From positions 1 through 64,000 of the forward strand of contig NZ_VYPZ01000005.1 of NCBI RefSeq assembly GCF_008710155.1: a DNA stretch of 64,000 bases, written 5' to 3'. Both the position numbers and the translations under genes were made by a program. Source of the stretch: Sphingobium limneticum (GTDB lineage: Bacteria > Pseudomonadota > Alphaproteobacteria > Sphingomonadales > Sphingomonadaceae). Each line of letters opens with the position of its first letter. The stretch's first letter is position 1. Shown here in pieces: positions 29,464 to 40,298 of the stretch. The notes under the pieces were generated by a model that did not search any database, was not told the DNA's origin, and was given only the letters and a program-made list of their open reading frames with translations.

Positions 29464-31992
29464 ATGCAGAGGCGCTTCAACCCGCTGGAGGCCGACGCCC
29501 GCTGGCAGGCGACATGGGACAAGCAGCAAAGCTTCAAGGCGGACGACGCCTCGACCAAGCCGCGATCCTATGTGCTGGAGATGTTCCCCTATCCGTCGGG
29601 GCGCATCCATATCGGTCATGTCCGCAATTATTCGATGGGCGACGTGCTGGCGCGCTTCCGCCGGATGACCGGGCATGAAGTGCTGCATCCGATGGGCTGG
29701 GACGCCTTCGGCATGCCGGCCGAAAATGCGGCGATGGAAAAGAAGGTCCATCCGGGGTCGTGGACCCGCGACAATATCGCCAATATGCGCGCGCAGTTGA
29801 AGAAGCTGGGCTTCGCGATCGACTGGAGCCGCGAACTCGCCACCTGCGAGCCGGACTATTATGGCCATGAACAGGCGCTGTTCCTGGACATGCTGGAAGC
29901 GGGCCTGGTCTATCGCAAGGAGTCGGCGGTCAATTGGGATCCGGTCGACATGACCGTGCTGGCCAACGAGCAGGTGATCGACGGGCGCGGATGGCGTTCG
30001 GGCGCGCTGGTCGAAAAGCGCAAGCTGAGCCAGTGGTTCCTAAAGATCACGCAATTTGCCGACGACCTGCTGGAAGGGCTGAAGACGCTCGACCAGTGGC
30101 CGGACAAGGTTCGCACGATGCAGGAAAACTGGATCGGCAAGTCGGTCGGCCTGCAATTTCATTTCGAGCCGGTCGCGCCGTTCGACAGCCGGATCGAGGT
30201 CTATTCGACCCGGCCCGACACGATTTTCGGCGCCAGCTTCGTCGCGATCGCGGCGGACCATCCGGTCGCGCAGGCGGTAGCGGCAAACAATCCGGATGCG
30301 GTCGCCTTCATCGAAAAATGCAAGGAAGGCGGCACCACGGCGGCCGAACTGGAAACGGCGGAGAAGCTGGGCTTCGACACCGGCCTGACCGTCGCGCATC
30401 CCTTCGATCCCGAATGGCATCTGCCCGTCTTCATCGCCAACTTCGTGCTGATGGATTATGGCACCGGCGCCGTCATGGGCGTGCCCGCGCATGACCAGCG
30501 CGACCTGGACTTCGCGCGCAAATATATGCTGCCGGTCGAGCGTGTCGTCGCGCTGGAAGGGAAGGCCGACGCGCCGATCCACAACGAAGCCTATACCGGC
30601 CCCGGCAATCTGGTGAACAGCCGCTTCCTGGACGGCATGACCGTCGAGGATGCCAAGGCCGCGGTCATCGGCCGTGCCGAATCGGAAGGCTGGGGCGCGG
30701 GCAAGACCGTGTTCCGCCTGCGCGACTGGGGCGTGTCGCGCCAGCGTTATTGGGGCACACCGATCCCGGTCATCCATTGCGAAGACTGCGGCGCGGTGCC
30801 CGTGCCCAAGGCGCAGTTGCCGGTCGTGCTGCCCGACGATGTCAGCTTCGACATTCCGGGTAACCCGCTGGACCGTCATCCGACCTGGAAGCATGTCGAT
30901 TGCCCGTCCTGCGGCAAGGCGGCGGTGCGCGAGACGGACACGCTGGATACGTTCGCCGATTCCAGCTGGTATTTCATCCGCTTCGCCAGCCAGCCGTCCG
31001 ACAAGCCGTTCGATCGTGCCACGGTCGAGCAATGGCTGCCGGTCGGCCAATATATTGGCGGCGTGGAACATGCGATCCTGCATCTGCTCTACGCCCGTTT
31101 CTGGACCCGCGCGCTTCAACATATGGGGCAGCTGGACTTTGCCGAGCCCTTCACCGGCCTGTTCACGCAGGGCATGGTGACGCATGAGACGTATAGCCGC
31201 GAACAGGGCGAGGGGCTGCCCCCCGTCTATTTCGCGCCGGGCGAAATCACCCGCACGTCGGACGGCGCCACGCTGGTCGCGGACAATGCGCCGGTCGAAG
31301 TCGGCCGGGTCATCAAAATGTCCAAGTCGAAGAAGAATGTCGTCGATCCCGACGATATCATCGCCCAATATGGCGCGGACGCGGTGCGTTGGTTCATGCT
31401 GTCGGACAGCCCGCCGGAACGCGACCTGCCCTGGACCGAAGCCGGGATCGAAGGATCGTGGCGTTTCGTCAACCGCGTCTGGCGCCTGTTCGGCGAAGCC
31501 GATGCGTCGGCGCAAGGCGAAGACAAGGCGCTGGACCGCAAGCTGCATCAGACCGTCGATGGCATCGCCAAGGATATCGAGGCGCTGGGCTTCAACAAGG
31601 CCGTCGCCAAGATCTACGAACTGACCAACGCGATTGAGAAGGCCAAGCCGTCGGCATCGCGCACCGCCGCCATCCGCAGCCTGGCGCTGCTGGTCGCGCC
31701 GATGACGCCGCATCTGGCCGAAGAGGGCTGGGCGGAAATGGGCGGCGAGGGGCTGATCGCCGACGCCGCTTGGCCCACGGTCGATCCGGCGCTGCTGGTC
31801 GATGACGAGGTGACCATTGCCTGCCAGGTGATGGGCAAGCTGCGCGACACCATCACGGTGGCGAAGGATACGCCCAAGGACGAACTGGAAAAGCTGGCTT
31901 TGGCCGCGCCCAATGTCGTCCGTACGCTGGACGGCGTCACGCCTAAGAAGATCATCGTGGTGCCCGGTCGCCTGGTGAATATCGTGATCTGA
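29464..31992 (+). CDS. leuS: Leucyl-tRNA synthetase
   Basis: The 842-residue class I synthetase charges tRNA-Leu. It has HIGH at residues 49-52 ([13 protein letters not shown]) and KMSKS at 618-622. Between them lies the CP1 editing domain with [14 protein letters not shown] and the GVPAHDQRD segment that holds the editing-site Asp. Length is normal for bacterial LeuRS (about 860). It heads the leuS-lptE-holA set that is widely conserved in alphaproteobacteria. Confidence 0.97.
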   Translation: MQRRFNPLEADARWQATWDKQQSFKADDASTKPRSYVLEMFPYPSGRIHIGHVRNYSMGDVLARFRRMTGHEVLHPMGWDAFGMPAENAAMEKKVHPGSWTRDNIANMRAQLKKLGFAIDWSRELATCEPDYYGHEQALFLDMLEAGLVYRKESAVNWDPVDMTVLANEQVIDGRGWRSGALVEKRKLSQWFLKITQFADDLLEGLKTLDQWPDKVRTMQENWIGKSVGLQFHFEPVAPFDSRIEVYSTRPDTIFGASFVAIAADHPVAQAVAANNPDAVAFIEKCKEGGTTAAELETAEKLGFDTGLTVAHPFDPEWHLPVFIANFVLMDYGTGAVMGVPAHDQRDLDFARKYMLPVERVVALEGKADAPIHNEAYTGPGNLVNSRFLDGMTVEDAKAAVIGRAESEGWGAGKTVFRLRDWGVSRQRYWGTPIPVIHCEDCGAVPVPKAQLPVVLPDDVSFDIPGNPLDRHPTWKHVDCPSCGKAAVRETDTLDTFADSSWYFIRFASQPSDKPFDRATVEQWLPVGQYIGGVEHAILHLLYARFWTRALQHMGQLDFAEPFTGLFTQGMVTHETYSREQGEGLPPVYFAPGEITRTSDGATLVADNAPVEVGRVIKMSKSKKNVVDPDDIIAQYGADAVRWFMLSDSPPERDLPWTEAGIEGSWRFVNRVWRLFGEADASAQGEDKALDRKLHQTVDGIAKDIEALGFNKAVAKIYELTNAIEKAKPSASRTAAIRSLALLVAPMTPHLAEEGWAEMGGEGLIADAAWPTVDPALLVDDEVTIACQVMGKLRDTITVAKDTPKDELEKLALAAPNVVRTLDGVTPKKIIVVPGRLVNIVI

Positions 31993-32000
31993 TAGACCCT

Positions 32001-32074
32001 GTTCGGATTGAGCCTGTCGAAGCCTTGTTCTTTTCCAAAGAGAAGAGCAGCCCTTCGACAAGCTCAGGGCGAAC
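32001..32074. repeat. Imperfect inverted repeat (sphingomonad intergenic element)
   Basis: The arm at 32001-32022 (GTTCG...TGTCGAAG) pairs with 32053-32074 with 4 mismatches in 22 positions. The right arm carries the CTTCGACAAGCTCAGGGCG motif familiar from dispersed repeats in this group (recollection). It lies in the leuS-lptE gap, just before the lptE start region. Confidence 0.75.
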
Positions 32075-32090
32075 GGTTATGGAGTTTGGC

Positions 32091-32591
32091 ATGAAGCGCA
32101 TCCTGCCCCTTATCGCCCTGCCTTTGCTCCTCACCGCCTGCGGGTTGCGCCCCGTCTATGGCGGGGGTGGGCATGGGCCGGTGGCGCAGGCGCTGGGCAA
32201 TGTCACGGTCGAACCGATCGAGGGCAAGGCCGGCTGGCTGATGCGCAATGCGCTCAACGATCGACTCGCCGCCATGCAGGGCGGGTCCGGCCCGCATTAT
32301 AAGCTGGTGGTGAAGCTGGACGACAATATCGCCGGTTTCGGCCTGCGTGCCGACGCCGCCATCACGCGCGAGCGCCGTACGCTCCGGGCGCGCTATCAAC
32401 TGGTCGACGAAAGCACCGGCGCGCAGTTGCTGGACGACACCGCCGGATCGGACGCGGGTATCGACGTCACCTCCAGCGAATATGCCACGATCGCGGCCGA
32501 AGATACGGCGCTGGAACGGCTGTCGCAGACGGTGGCGGACCAGATCATCACGCGTCTGGCAATGTATTCGCGCAAGGCCGCCAATCCTTGA
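32091..32591 (+). CDS. lptE: LPS-assembly lipoprotein LptE
   Basis: The 166-residue protein starts MKRILPLIALPLLLTAC (lipid Cys17), followed by GLRPVYGGG, the hallmark of alphaproteobacterial LptE. It plugs and helps assemble the LptD translocon at the outer membrane. GGAG lies 8 nt upstream of the ATG; the frame is open 22 codons further upstream through a repeat, which is not protein-like. Its TGA overlaps the TTG start of holA. Confidence 0.9.
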   Translation: MKRILPLIALPLLLTACGLRPVYGGGGHGPVAQALGNVTVEPIEGKAGWLMRNALNDRLAAMQGGSGPHYKLVVKLDDNIAGFGLRADAAITRERRTLRARYQLVDESTGAQLLDDTAGSDAGIDVTSSEYATIAAEDTALERLSQTVADQIITRLAMYSRKAANP

Positions 32592-33628
32592 AAGCCAATC
32601 GCGGCCAGATCGAACGGGCGCTGGACGCGGCCGGTCAGACATCGGCTGCCGACACCCGTTTCTTCCTGCTCTACGGCCCCGATGAGGCGGGCAGCCAGTC
32701 GCTGGCCAAGCGGCTGGAGCGGGCGATGGGGCCGCAGGCCGAACGCATCGACCTGGACGGCGCGACGCTGAAGGACGATCCTGCACGCCTTGCGGACGAA
32801 GCCGCCGCCTTCTCCATGTTCGGTGACAAGCGCTGGATTCGCGTCAACGGCATGGGCGAGGAATCGGTGCCGGCATTGACCGCCCTGCTGGAGGCGGAGG
32901 CCGCCGGCAATCCGGTGATCGCGGTGGCCGGCGCGCTCAAGGCGACATCGAAGCTGGTCAAGCTGGCGCTGGAGCATAAGGCCGTCATGGCGTGTATCTC
33001 CTACCAACCCGACGCGCGCGAATCGGAACAGATCGCCATCGGCATCGCCCGCGACGGCGGGTTGCGCCTGTCGACCGAATTGGCCCGGCGCATCGTGTCG
33101 CTGGCCAATGGCGATCGGGCGCTGATGAACGGCGAGATCGAAAAGCTGATCCTCTATCTGGATGCCGCGCCGGATCGCCCGCGCGAAGCGACCGCAGAGG
33201 CGCTCGATGCGCTATCGGCCGATAATCCCGATACGGAGGTCGCGCCTCTGGTCAACGCCGTGTTGGGCGGCGACCTGAAGGCCATGCACCGCGAACTGAG
33301 CAGCCTGAGCGAAACCGGCACGGCCATGGCCGCCGTCATCCGCCCGCTGCTGGGCCGCGCGATGCTGATCGCCAATATCCGCACCGATTTCGACGCCAGC
33401 GGTCGGCTGGAGGGTGCGGTCGATGCAGCGGGCAAGGCGGTCTTCTGGAAGGAAAAGGGGCTGGTCACGCGCCAGGTGCGGACATGGGATGCGCCAGGCA
33501 TCGCCCGCGTCATCCAGCGCCTGCTGGACGCCGAACGCGCCACCCGGTCGGGCCGTGGCACCGGCGACCTGCTGGTCCGTCACGAATTGCTGGCGATCGC
33601 GCGGCAGGCGGCACGAGAGCGGGCCTGA
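32588..33628 (+). CDS. holA: DNA polymerase III subunit delta
   Basis: The 346-residue clamp-loader subunit opens the beta clamp. The N-terminal [21 protein letters not shown] is the HolA domain. It is followed by the [21 protein letters not shown] segment and a C-terminal helical domain. The start is TTG overlapping the lptE stop (TTGA), so translation is probably coupled. Length is normal (E. coli 343). Confidence 0.92.
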   Translation: MKANRGQIERALDAAGQTSAADTRFFLLYGPDEAGSQSLAKRLERAMGPQAERIDLDGATLKDDPARLADEAAAFSMFGDKRWIRVNGMGEESVPALTALLEAEAAGNPVIAVAGALKATSKLVKLALEHKAVMACISYQPDARESEQIAIGIARDGGLRLSTELARRIVSLANGDRALMNGEIEKLILYLDAAPDRPREATAEALDALSADNPDTEVAPLVNAVLGGDLKAMHRELSSLSETGTAMAAVIRPLLGRAMLIANIRTDFDASGRLEGAVDAAGKAVFWKEKGLVTRQVRTWDAPGIARVIQRLLDAERATRSGRGTGDLLVRHELLAIARQAARERA

Positions 33629-33689
33629 CCTCCCACAGTTACCTGAACCTGGACTTGAACCACCTGTCCTACAGCGCCATATTGCGTCC

Positions 33690-34091
33690 ATGGACAAGCT
33701 GACCCTGAGCGAAGCCGAATGGCGCGACCGCCTTTCCCCCGAACAATATCATGTGCTGCGCGAAGCGGGCACCGAACGGGCCTTCACCGGCAAATATAAC
33801 AGCAACAAGGCCGACGGCGTCTATTATTGCGCCGGCTGCGGCACCGAATTGTTCGATGCCGAGGAAAAATATGACAGCGGGTCGGGCTGGCCCAGCTTCA
33901 CCGCCCCGGTCGATATCGACGCGGTCGAGGAGATTCGCGACGCCAGCCATGGCATGATCCGCACCGAAGTGCGCTGCGCCACCTGCGAAGGCCATCTGGG
34001 CCATGTCTTCCCCGACGGTCCCGGCGTCAATGGCCTGCGTTATTGCATGAACAGCGCCGGCCTCGCCTTCAAGCCGCGCGACGAGGCGTGA
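33690..34091 (+). CDS. msrB: Peptide-methionine (R)-S-oxide reductase
   Basis: The 133-residue repair enzyme reduces methionine-R-sulfoxide. It has two CxxC zinc pairs (CAGC near residue 46-49 and CATC near 95-98). The [11 protein letters not shown] motif is present, and the catalytic Cys119 is in [11 protein letters not shown]. Length is typical of single-domain MsrB. It starts 61 nt after holA; an open frame continues upstream into holA but the [16 protein letters not shown] terminus fits the family. Confidence 0.95.
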   Translation: MDKLTLSEAEWRDRLSPEQYHVLREAGTERAFTGKYNSNKADGVYYCAGCGTELFDAEEKYDSGSGWPSFTAPVDIDAVEEIRDASHGMIRTEVRCATCEGHLGHVFPDGPGVNGLRYCMNSAGLAFKPRDEA

Positions 34092-34274
34092 TTACGGCCA
34101 GTGTCGGCGCGGCCTGCGCATCCATTCCCCGCCGCCTGCATCATGACTGCATAAGTGCCGTTCATCCCCGGTAAAGCGCCACTCCCCATGGACGGCGCGA
34201 CGGTCTTTTTCCGCGCCGGTTGCATGATTTGCGCTGGCCGGGGCCGGGATTAGCGCGTATCCGAGGCGGCACAA

Positions 34275-36389
34275 ATGGCAGGATCTAGCAAGAGCAAGGG
34301 CGCGCCGCGTGGCCGCGCGAAGACATGGGCGTTGCGCGGGCTGAAGATCGGCCTTGCTGCGGCGGTCGCGGGATTTTTGGCACTCGTGATCGCGGTGGTG
34401 ATCGCGATGCAGTCGCTGCCCGACTATGACAGTCTGAAATCCTCCCCCAACGGACAGATGATCCGCGTCCATGCCGCCGACGGCAGCGTGATCGTGTCGC
34501 TTGGGCCGAGTTTCGGCCAATGGTTGAGCTACGACCAGATTCCCGAAGTGATGGTCGATGCCATGGTTTCGACCGAGGATCGGCGCTTCTATCTGCATCC
34601 CGGTGTCGATCCGATCGGCATGGCGCGCGCCGCCTGGGTCGCGGTGGAACGGCGCGGTACCGGCCGCCGCTGGCAGGGCGCTTCCACCATCACCCAGCAG
34701 GTGACGCGCAACATCTTCCTCAACAACAGCTATAGTTTCGGCCGCAAGATCCGCGAAATGGTGCTGGCGCTGGCGCTGGAGCGCAAATTCTCCAAGCGGC
34801 AGATCCTCGAACTTTACCTCAACAAGGTCTATTTCGGCGGCGGCGCCTATGGCATCGATGCGGCGAGCCGGAAATTCTTCGGCCATCCCGCCACATCGCT
34901 CGACCTGCCCGAAGCGGCGATCATCGCCGGTCTGGTGAAGGCGCCGTCCAGCTATTCCCCCACCGCCGACGCCGATGCCGCGATCGGCCGCGCCGGCGTG
35001 GTGCTGGACCTGATGCAGGAAAATGACGCCATTTCCGCATCGCAGCGCGCCGGCGCCGACCTTTCCAGCGTGAAGATGGCGCCCGAGCCGCCGCAAAACA
35101 GCGTGCGCTACTTCACCGACTGGGCGCTGCCGCAACTCGACCTGTTGATCGACGAGCCGAACGAGCCACTGGAAGTCTATACCACCATCGACCTTGGCAT
35201 GCAGAATGCCGCGACGTCCGCGATCAAGGCCAATGTGCCGGGCGGCACGCAGGGCGCGCTGGTCAGCCTGGACCGCGATGGCGCGGTGCGGGCGATGGTC
35301 GGCGGCCTGGACTATGTGACGTCCAACTATAATCGCGCGACCACCGCGACGCGCCAGCCGGGGTCCGCCTGGAAGATCTTCGTCTATATGGCGGCGCTGG
35401 AGGCGGGCTATACGCCCGACACGGGCGTCACCGACGAGCCGGTGACGATCAACGGGTGGAGCCCGCGCAACGCCAATGGGCGCTTTGCCGGCGACATCGA
35501 CGTGCGCACCGCCTTTGCCTATTCGATCAATACGGTCGCGGCGAAGCTGGGCGTGGAGGTCGGTTTCCCGACCGTGGCCGACATGGCGCGCCGCTTTGGC
35601 GTCACGACGCCGGTCAACACCCATCCCTCGATGGTGTTGGGCACGTCGGACGTGCGCTTGATCGACATGACCCGCGCTGCTGCGTCGATCGCGCGCAAGG
35701 GGATTGCGGTGACGCCCTATGGCATCACCAAGGTGACGACGGCCGACGGCCGGATGCTCTACCAGCATCAGGATGATACCAGCCGCGTATTGGTCGCCCC
35801 CTGGGTGGCCGCCGGCATGACCGACCTGATGCAGACGGCGGTCAGCACCGGCACCGGCAAGGCGGCGCAGATCGGTCGCCCGGTGGCGGGCAAGACCGGC
35901 ACGACGTCCAGCAACAAGGACGGTTATTTCCTGGGCTTTTCCAGTGGCATCACCACCGGCGTCTGGATGGGTCGCGACGATGCCAAGACTGTAGGCGGCC
36001 TACAGGGCGGCCGAGCACCTGCACGGGCCTTTGCCGACTATATGAAGGTGGCCGTGTCGAAGCGTCCCGTGGAGCAGTTCGAGACGCAGGTCACGCTGCC
36101 CGAATGGCAGCTGGAGCCGGATGACGAGGCCTATTATGGCAGTCCGGACAATGGATCGAGCGGTGTGGACAGCGGCATGATGGTCGATGAAAACGGCCTG
36201 CCGGTCCAGCAGCGTCAGCGGCCTGCGCCGTCCGGTGATGAAGGGGACGATCAGCAGTTGGAGGTCGATCCCGACGATCGTCCGCAGCCGCCGCGTATCG
36301 ACCAGCAATGGATCGACAATGTGCTGGGCCGCGATCGTCAGCGGCAGCAACAGCAGCAGCCTACCACCCGGCCTTCCTCCAATCCCTGA
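34275..36389 (+). CDS. Bifunctional penicillin-binding protein 1A (transglycosylase/transpeptidase)
   Basis: The 704-residue class A PBP has an N-terminal membrane anchor (about 24-46). Its GT51 domain has Glu101 in STEDRRFY, then GASTITQQVTRNIFLNN and RKFSKRQILELYLNKVYFGG. The transpeptidase domain has SAWK (364-367, catalytic Ser364), SIN (417-419) and KTGT (540-543). All active-site motifs are intact. The C-terminal 60 residues are Gln/Pro/Asp-rich and probably disordered. It polymerises and cross-links peptidoglycan. Confidence 0.94.
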   Translation: MAGSSKSKGAPRGRAKTWALRGLKIGLAAAVAGFLALVIAVVIAMQSLPDYDSLKSSPNGQMIRVHAADGSVIVSLGPSFGQWLSYDQIPEVMVDAMVSTEDRRFYLHPGVDPIGMARAAWVAVERRGTGRRWQGASTITQQVTRNIFLNNSYSFGRKIREMVLALALERKFSKRQILELYLNKVYFGGGAYGIDAASRKFFGHPATSLDLPEAAIIAGLVKAPSSYSPTADADAAIGRAGVVLDLMQENDAISASQRAGADLSSVKMAPEPPQNSVRYFTDWALPQLDLLIDEPNEPLEVYTTIDLGMQNAATSAIKANVPGGTQGALVSLDRDGAVRAMVGGLDYVTSNYNRATTATRQPGSAWKIFVYMAALEAGYTPDTGVTDEPVTINGWSPRNANGRFAGDIDVRTAFAYSINTVAAKLGVEVGFPTVADMARRFGVTTPVNTHPSMVLGTSDVRLIDMTRAAASIARKGIAVTPYGITKVTTADGRMLYQHQDDTSRVLVAPWVAAGMTDLMQTAVSTGTGKAAQIGRPVAGKTGTTSSNKDGYFLGFSSGITTGVWMGRDDAKTVGGLQGGRAPARAFADYMKVAVSKRPVEQFETQVTLPEWQLEPDDEAYYGSPDNGSSGVDSGMMVDENGLPVQQRQRPAPSGDEGDDQQLEVDPDDRPQPPRIDQQWIDNVLGRDRQRQQQQQPTTRPSSNP

Positions 36390-36391
36390 TC

Positions 36392-36433
36392 GGCCCGGCT
36401 TGACCGATAGGGAAGGGGATGGAAAGCCGGGCC
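36392..36433. terminator. Possible shared terminator between convergent genes
   Basis: GGCCCGGCTT (36392-36401) and AAGCCGGGCC (36424-36433) form a perfect 10-bp stem but with a long 22-nt loop and no clear T-run. It fills the gap between the PBP gene and the small exported protein gene. Confidence 0.45.
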
Positions 36434-36444
36434 TGCGCAGTGCA

Positions 36445-36708
36445 TCAACGACGGGCCAGCTGAACGACGGGGGCATTGTGGCTGATGGCCAGACCATCCT
36501 GCGCCCATTCGCTCTTCGAGCGACACTGCGTCACCGGGATGATCGAACCGGTCAGGGTTTCGCGGAAGCAATAGCGATCGGTGGAGGCGTCATAGGTCAC
36601 CTTGGCGCCGCCGAAACGGCCTTCCGGCTGTGCAAAAGCAGGCGTAGCAGCGGCCGAAACGGCAACGGTGGCAGCGACTATGGCGGCGGCGAAAGCGATG
36701 GTCTTCAT
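36445..36708 (-). CDS. Small exported protein, unknown
   Basis: The 87-residue product (MKTIAFAAAIVAATVAVSAA) has a signal peptide cleaved near AFAQ. The mature part of about 60 residues has two Cys (DRYCFRET and VTQCRSKSEWAQDGL) that could form one disulfide. An AAGGA site precedes the ATG at 36708. I recall similar small secreted proteins with an RYCFRE...CRSKSEW pattern in sphingomonads, without known function. Single-gene unit. Confidence 0.75.
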   Translation of the reverse strand: MKTIAFAAAIVAATVAVSAAATPAFAQPEGRFGGAKVTYDASTDRYCFRETLTGSIIPVTQCRSKSEWAQDGLAISHNAPVVQLARR

Positions 36709-36921
36709 GGTCTTGGTCCTTCCCTGAAATGTCTGCGATGATCCGTCATGGGTCATGCCAACGACATTGCAGGGGGCGTGCCAGTTTCAGAAAAGCCACG
36801 AAAATCTAGGGTTTCGGCTTGCTCTGTCCCTGCCAATTGTGAAATATTTACAATTATTCGGTGAAAAATCCCGATTAGTAAGGATCCGTTCATCCTAATG
36901 ATCGGAGGGCATGGATGATCG

Positions 36922-37929
36922 TCAGCCTTTCGCCTTGTCATTGATTGCCCAGCGCGTCGGCTCCGCTGCACTGGAATCGGGCAACAGGAAGTCCACCTTC
37001 CCACGGCCGAAGTCGATCGCCACCCGATCGAACACCCTGAGCGCACTGATCCCCAGCAGCAGCGCCGGCTTGTCCTGAAGACCCAGTTCCGCGAAGGGGC
37101 TGGCATCGGCGAACAGGACCGGCACCTCGATCAGGTTGACCCGGCCCATCCGCACGCCCTTGATCCGCCCGACCTGCCCGGTCAGTGTCCCGCCCGTCAC
37201 GCTGGTCAGCGTCGCCTCCAGCATCGCGGGCGCGCGCTTCTTCGCCAGCAGCTTGTCGCGCAGCGCAAGATTGCCGATGCTGAATACGCTGCCTGTATCC
37301 AGCATGATGTTGACCCGCATCCCATTCACTTCGGAATCCAGCAAGATCAACTGGCCGCGCTTGCGCCGCGCCTCCACCACGATCGTGTCGGGATCGACCG
37401 CCAGCCGCCGATTGCTGTTGCTGCTCGCAATTTCCATTCGCCCGGTGCGGAAATTCAGCGTCACCCGCTTGGCATGCAGACTGTCCAGCCCCAGCAGACC
37501 CGCCGCGCCCAGATTCTCGCCCTCCAGAACCGGTGCTTCGATATCGTCGATCGTGCCCGCGCCAAAACCCAATCGCGGGATCGCGACCGTCTGCGCCTGC
37601 GACCGGCCGGTCATGCTGAGGATCGTGACATGGGCGCGCGGCGCCAACGCCAGCCGCTGCGCCAGATCGCGCGCGATCACGGTCCGCTGCGACCCGGTGT
37701 CGATGATGAAGTTCCACGGTCCCTTGCCGTCGATCGAAATGGGAATGGTGACACGATCGTCCAGCGGCGGGCCGGTTTGCACGATGGTCGGTGGTATATC
37801 AGGGTCAAGGGCGGTAGCCGGGGCGGGCGCTACCCCATCTTGCGCGGCGCGGATCGGCCCCCCGATCGTCAAGCCGACGCCGAGTAGAGCCACCAAGGAG
37901 ACAGCCAGGAAAACCGGGCGCCGTCCCAT
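36922..37929 (-). CDS. Exported aspartic protease with two DTGS motifs (bilobal retropepsin-like)
   Basis: The 335-residue protein has a signal peptide (about 1-29) and two retropepsin-like halves. Lobe 1 has DTGS at 77-80 and GLLGLDSL at about 144-151. Lobe 2 has DTGS at 211-214 and LLLGISAL near the end. Retroviral and most bacterial relatives carry one DTG and dimerise; here both catalytic aspartates sit in one chain, as in pepsins. Periplasmic proteolysis is inferred. A GAGGAT site precedes the ATG. Confidence 0.85.
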   Translation of the reverse strand: MGRRPVFLAVSLVALLGVGLTIGGPIRAAQDGVAPAPATALDPDIPPTIVQTGPPLDDRVTIPISIDGKGPWNFIIDTGSQRTVIARDLAQRLALAPRAHVTILSMTGRSQAQTVAIPRLGFGAGTIDDIEAPVLEGENLGAAGLLGLDSLHAKRVTLNFRTGRMEIASSNSNRRLAVDPDTIVVEARRKRGQLILLDSEVNGMRVNIMLDTGSVFSIGNLALRDKLLAKKRAPAMLEATLTSVTGGTLTGQVGRIKGVRMGRVNLIEVPVLFADASPFAELGLQDKPALLLGISALRVFDRVAIDFGRGKVDFLLPDSSAAEPTRWAINDKAKG

Positions 37930-38054
37930 ATCCTCATCCTTCCATTTTATATCCTTCTTATATCATGGAAGGCCATCGTCGCGCCAGCGCCACCACCCGG
38001 CCCGCATCGGGGCATAAAAGGCGATTTTCCGCTGCTGCCAGCGATTGTCCTAGC

Positions 38055-38083
38055 TTGACTTGATGCCCCTGCGATCGTTAAAC
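38055..38083 (+). promoter_or_regulatory. Candidate rho promoter
   Basis: TTGACT (38055-38060) and TTAAAC (38078-38083) are spaced 17 nt, about 110 nt before the rho ATG. The remaining leader contains a short hairpin (ACCGG/CCGGT near 38119-38136). rho genes are commonly autoregulated by leader termination; whether this one is cannot be seen directly. Confidence 0.45.
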
Positions 38084-38195
38084 GCCAGACATTCCTTCCC
38101 GCCCGTCCGGAGCGGGGCTCGACCGGCATCCAGTCCGGTTCCAATCCTTCCTTTTCCGGCCCTTAGATCACCCTCTCTCCATCGGACCGATTCGC

Positions 38196-39452
38196 ATGCA
38201 TCTCAAGGATCTTAAAAAGACCATTCCAGCCGACCTCGTCACCATGGCGGAGGAATTGGGCGTCGAAAGCGCGTCGACGCTGCGCAAGCAGGATCTGATG
38301 TTCGCGATCCTCAAGGCCGAGGCGGAAAATGGCGAGCAGATCATGGGCGAGGGCACGATCGAAGTGCTGCCGGACGGCTTCGGCTTTCTGCGCAGCCCGG
38401 AAGCCAATTTCCTGGCCGGCCCCGACGACATTTATGTGTCGCCCAATCAGGTCCGCAAATTCGGCCTGCGCACCGGCGACACGGTCGAAGGCGAAATCCG
38501 CGCGCCCAAGGATGGCGAGCGTTATTTCGCACTGACCAAGCTGACCACCGTCAATTTCGACGATCCCGATGTCGTGCGCCATCGCGTCAATTTTGATAAC
38601 CTGACGCCGCTCTATCCCGAACAGAAGCTGACGCTGGATCCGGGCGACCCGACCCAGAAGGACAAGTCGGCCCGCGTCATCGATATCGTTTCGCCGCAGG
38701 GCAAGGGGCAGCGTACGCTGATCGTCGCGCCGCCCCGCGTCGGCAAGACGGTGATGCTCCAGAATATCGCCAAGGCGATCACCGACAATCATCCCGAAGT
38801 CTTCCTGATCGTCCTGCTGATCGACGAGCGCCCGGAAGAAGTTACCGACATGCAGCGCAGCGTGAAGGGTGAGGTCGTTTCCTCCACCTTCGACGAGCCG
38901 GCGACCCGCCACGTCCAGGTTGCCGAAATGGTGATCGAAAAGGCCAAGCGCCTGGTCGAGCATAAGAAGGATGTCGTCATCCTGCTCGACTCAATCACGC
39001 GCCTCGGCCGCGCCTACAACACCGTGGTGCCTTCGTCGGGCAAGGTGCTGACCGGCGGCGTGGACGCGAACGCGCTCCAGCGTCCCAAGCGCTTCTTCGG
39101 TGCCGCGCGTAACATCGAGGAGGGCGGCTCGCTTTCCATCATCGCTACCGCGCTGATCGACACCGGCAGCCGCATGGACGAAGTCATTTTCGAAGAATTC
39201 AAGGGCACCGGTAACTCGGAAATCGTGCTGGACCGCAAGGTCGCGGACAAGCGCATCTTCCCGGCGCTGGATGTCGGCAAGTCCGGCACCCGCAAGGAAG
39301 AGCTGCTGGTCGAGAAGGGTACGCTCAGCAAGATGTGGGTGCTTCGCCGCATCCTCATGCAGATGGGCACGATCGACGCGATGGAATTCCTGCTCGACAA
39401 GATGAAGGATTCCAAGACCAACGAGAATTTCTTCGACTCGATGAACCAGTAA
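38196..39452 (+). CDS. rho: Transcription termination factor Rho
   Basis: The 418-residue hexameric RNA helicase ends transcription. The N-terminal [15 protein letters not shown] helix domain leads to the RNA-binding cold-shock-like domain with [20 protein letters not shown]. The ATPase has Walker A APPRVGKT (178-185), [13 protein letters not shown] (Walker B region) and the Q-loop/R-loop region near [16 protein letters not shown]. Length matches E. coli Rho (419). It sits upstream of mnmE-parAB, a usual origin-proximal arrangement in alphaproteobacteria. Confidence 0.97.
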   Translation: MHLKDLKKTIPADLVTMAEELGVESASTLRKQDLMFAILKAEAENGEQIMGEGTIEVLPDGFGFLRSPEANFLAGPDDIYVSPNQVRKFGLRTGDTVEGEIRAPKDGERYFALTKLTTVNFDDPDVVRHRVNFDNLTPLYPEQKLTLDPGDPTQKDKSARVIDIVSPQGKGQRTLIVAPPRVGKTVMLQNIAKAITDNHPEVFLIVLLIDERPEEVTDMQRSVKGEVVSSTFDEPATRHVQVAEMVIEKAKRLVEHKKDVVILLDSITRLGRAYNTVVPSSGKVLTGGVDANALQRPKRFFGAARNIEEGGSLSIIATALIDTGSRMDEVIFEEFKGTGNSEIVLDRKVADKRIFPALDVGKSGTRKEELLVEKGTLSKMWVLRRILMQMGTIDAMEFLLDKMKDSKTNENFFDSMNQ

Positions 39453-39508
39453 GCGTTGGGGCGATTGCACCGATCGCCACATCGACGCATCCGATATTTT
39501 GCCGTCAG

Positions 39509-39542
39509 AGCCGGGCCATGTATATGGTCCGGCTTTCTTCTT
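39509..39542 (+). terminator. Intrinsic terminator of rho
   Basis: AGCCGGGCCAT pairs with ATGGTCCGGCT (one G-U pair) around a GTAT loop, then TTCTTCTT. It lies 57 nt after the rho stop and before the TerC-family gene. Confidence 0.88.
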
Positions 39543-39570
39543 AGCTTCAAGTCAGGGACGTCAGGCCGCC

Positions 39571-40293
39571 ATGTTCGACCTTCTCGCCACCGCCGCTTCG
39601 GCTGCTCAGGGGATCGGCTCACCTGCCGATATCTGGCAGCATATCGTCAATGATTTCAGTAATATCACTTCGCCATCCGCGCTGTCGGCCTTCGTTCAGG
39701 TGCTGATGATCGACGTACTGTTGGCGGGCGACAATGCCATCGTCGTCGGTGCGCTCGCGGCGGGCCTGCCGGCCGCCCAGCGCAAGAAGGTGATCCTGAT
39801 CGGCATCATCGCCGCATTGGTGCTGCGCATCGCCTTCGCGCTGGTGGTCAGCCAGTTGATGCAGATTGTCGGCCTGATCCTGGCCGGCGGCTTGCTGCTG
39901 CTGTGGGTCAGCTGGAAGATGTGGCGCGAACTGCATCCGGCGCGTGGCGCGGACACGCCCGACGATCCGAGCGACGATGATGTGTCAGGCCTGCGCCCGG
40001 CCAAGAGCTTCGCCGCCGCCGCCTGGGCCGTCGCGGTCGCCGACGTGTCGATGAGCCTGGACAATGTGCTGGCGGTCGCCGGCGCGGCGCGGGATCATCC
40101 CGGCATCCTGATGATCGGCCTGGTCCTGTCGGTCGCCCTGATGGGCATCGCCGCCAATGTCATCGCCCATTATATCGAGCGCTTCCGCTGGATCGCCTAT
40201 GTCGGCCTTGCCGTGATTCTCTATGTCGCGGTGAAGATGATCTATGATGGCTTCGTCGACCAGCAGGTCGGCATATTGACGCTGTTCAGCTGA
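39571..40293 (+). CDS. TerC/YjbE-family integral membrane protein
   Basis: The 240-residue protein has about seven membrane helices. Its two family-specific acidic motifs are LMIDVLLAGDNAIVVGALA (about 44-62) and VADVSMSLDNVLAVAGAA (about 168-185). TerC/YjbE/YkoY proteins are implicated in manganese export or metalation of secreted enzymes; the exact ion is not readable here. No yybP-ykoY-type riboswitch is evident in the short upstream gap. An upstream in-frame start would run through the rho terminator, so the ATG at 39571 is used. Confidence 0.9.
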   Translation: MFDLLATAASAAQGIGSPADIWQHIVNDFSNITSPSALSAFVQVLMIDVLLAGDNAIVVGALAAGLPAAQRKKVILIGIIAALVLRIAFALVVSQLMQIVGLILAGGLLLLWVSWKMWRELHPARGADTPDDPSDDDVSGLRPAKSFAAAAWAVAVADVSMSLDNVLAVAGAARDHPGILMIGLVLSVALMGIAANVIAHYIERFRWIAYVGLAVILYVAVKMIYDGFVDQQVGILTLFS

Positions 40294-40298
40294 CGACA

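Noticed and set aside
34092..35768. A 558-codon frame antisense to the PBP1A gene
   Set aside because: No family resemblance; it mirrors the PBP coding sequence, whose catalytic motifs are all intact.
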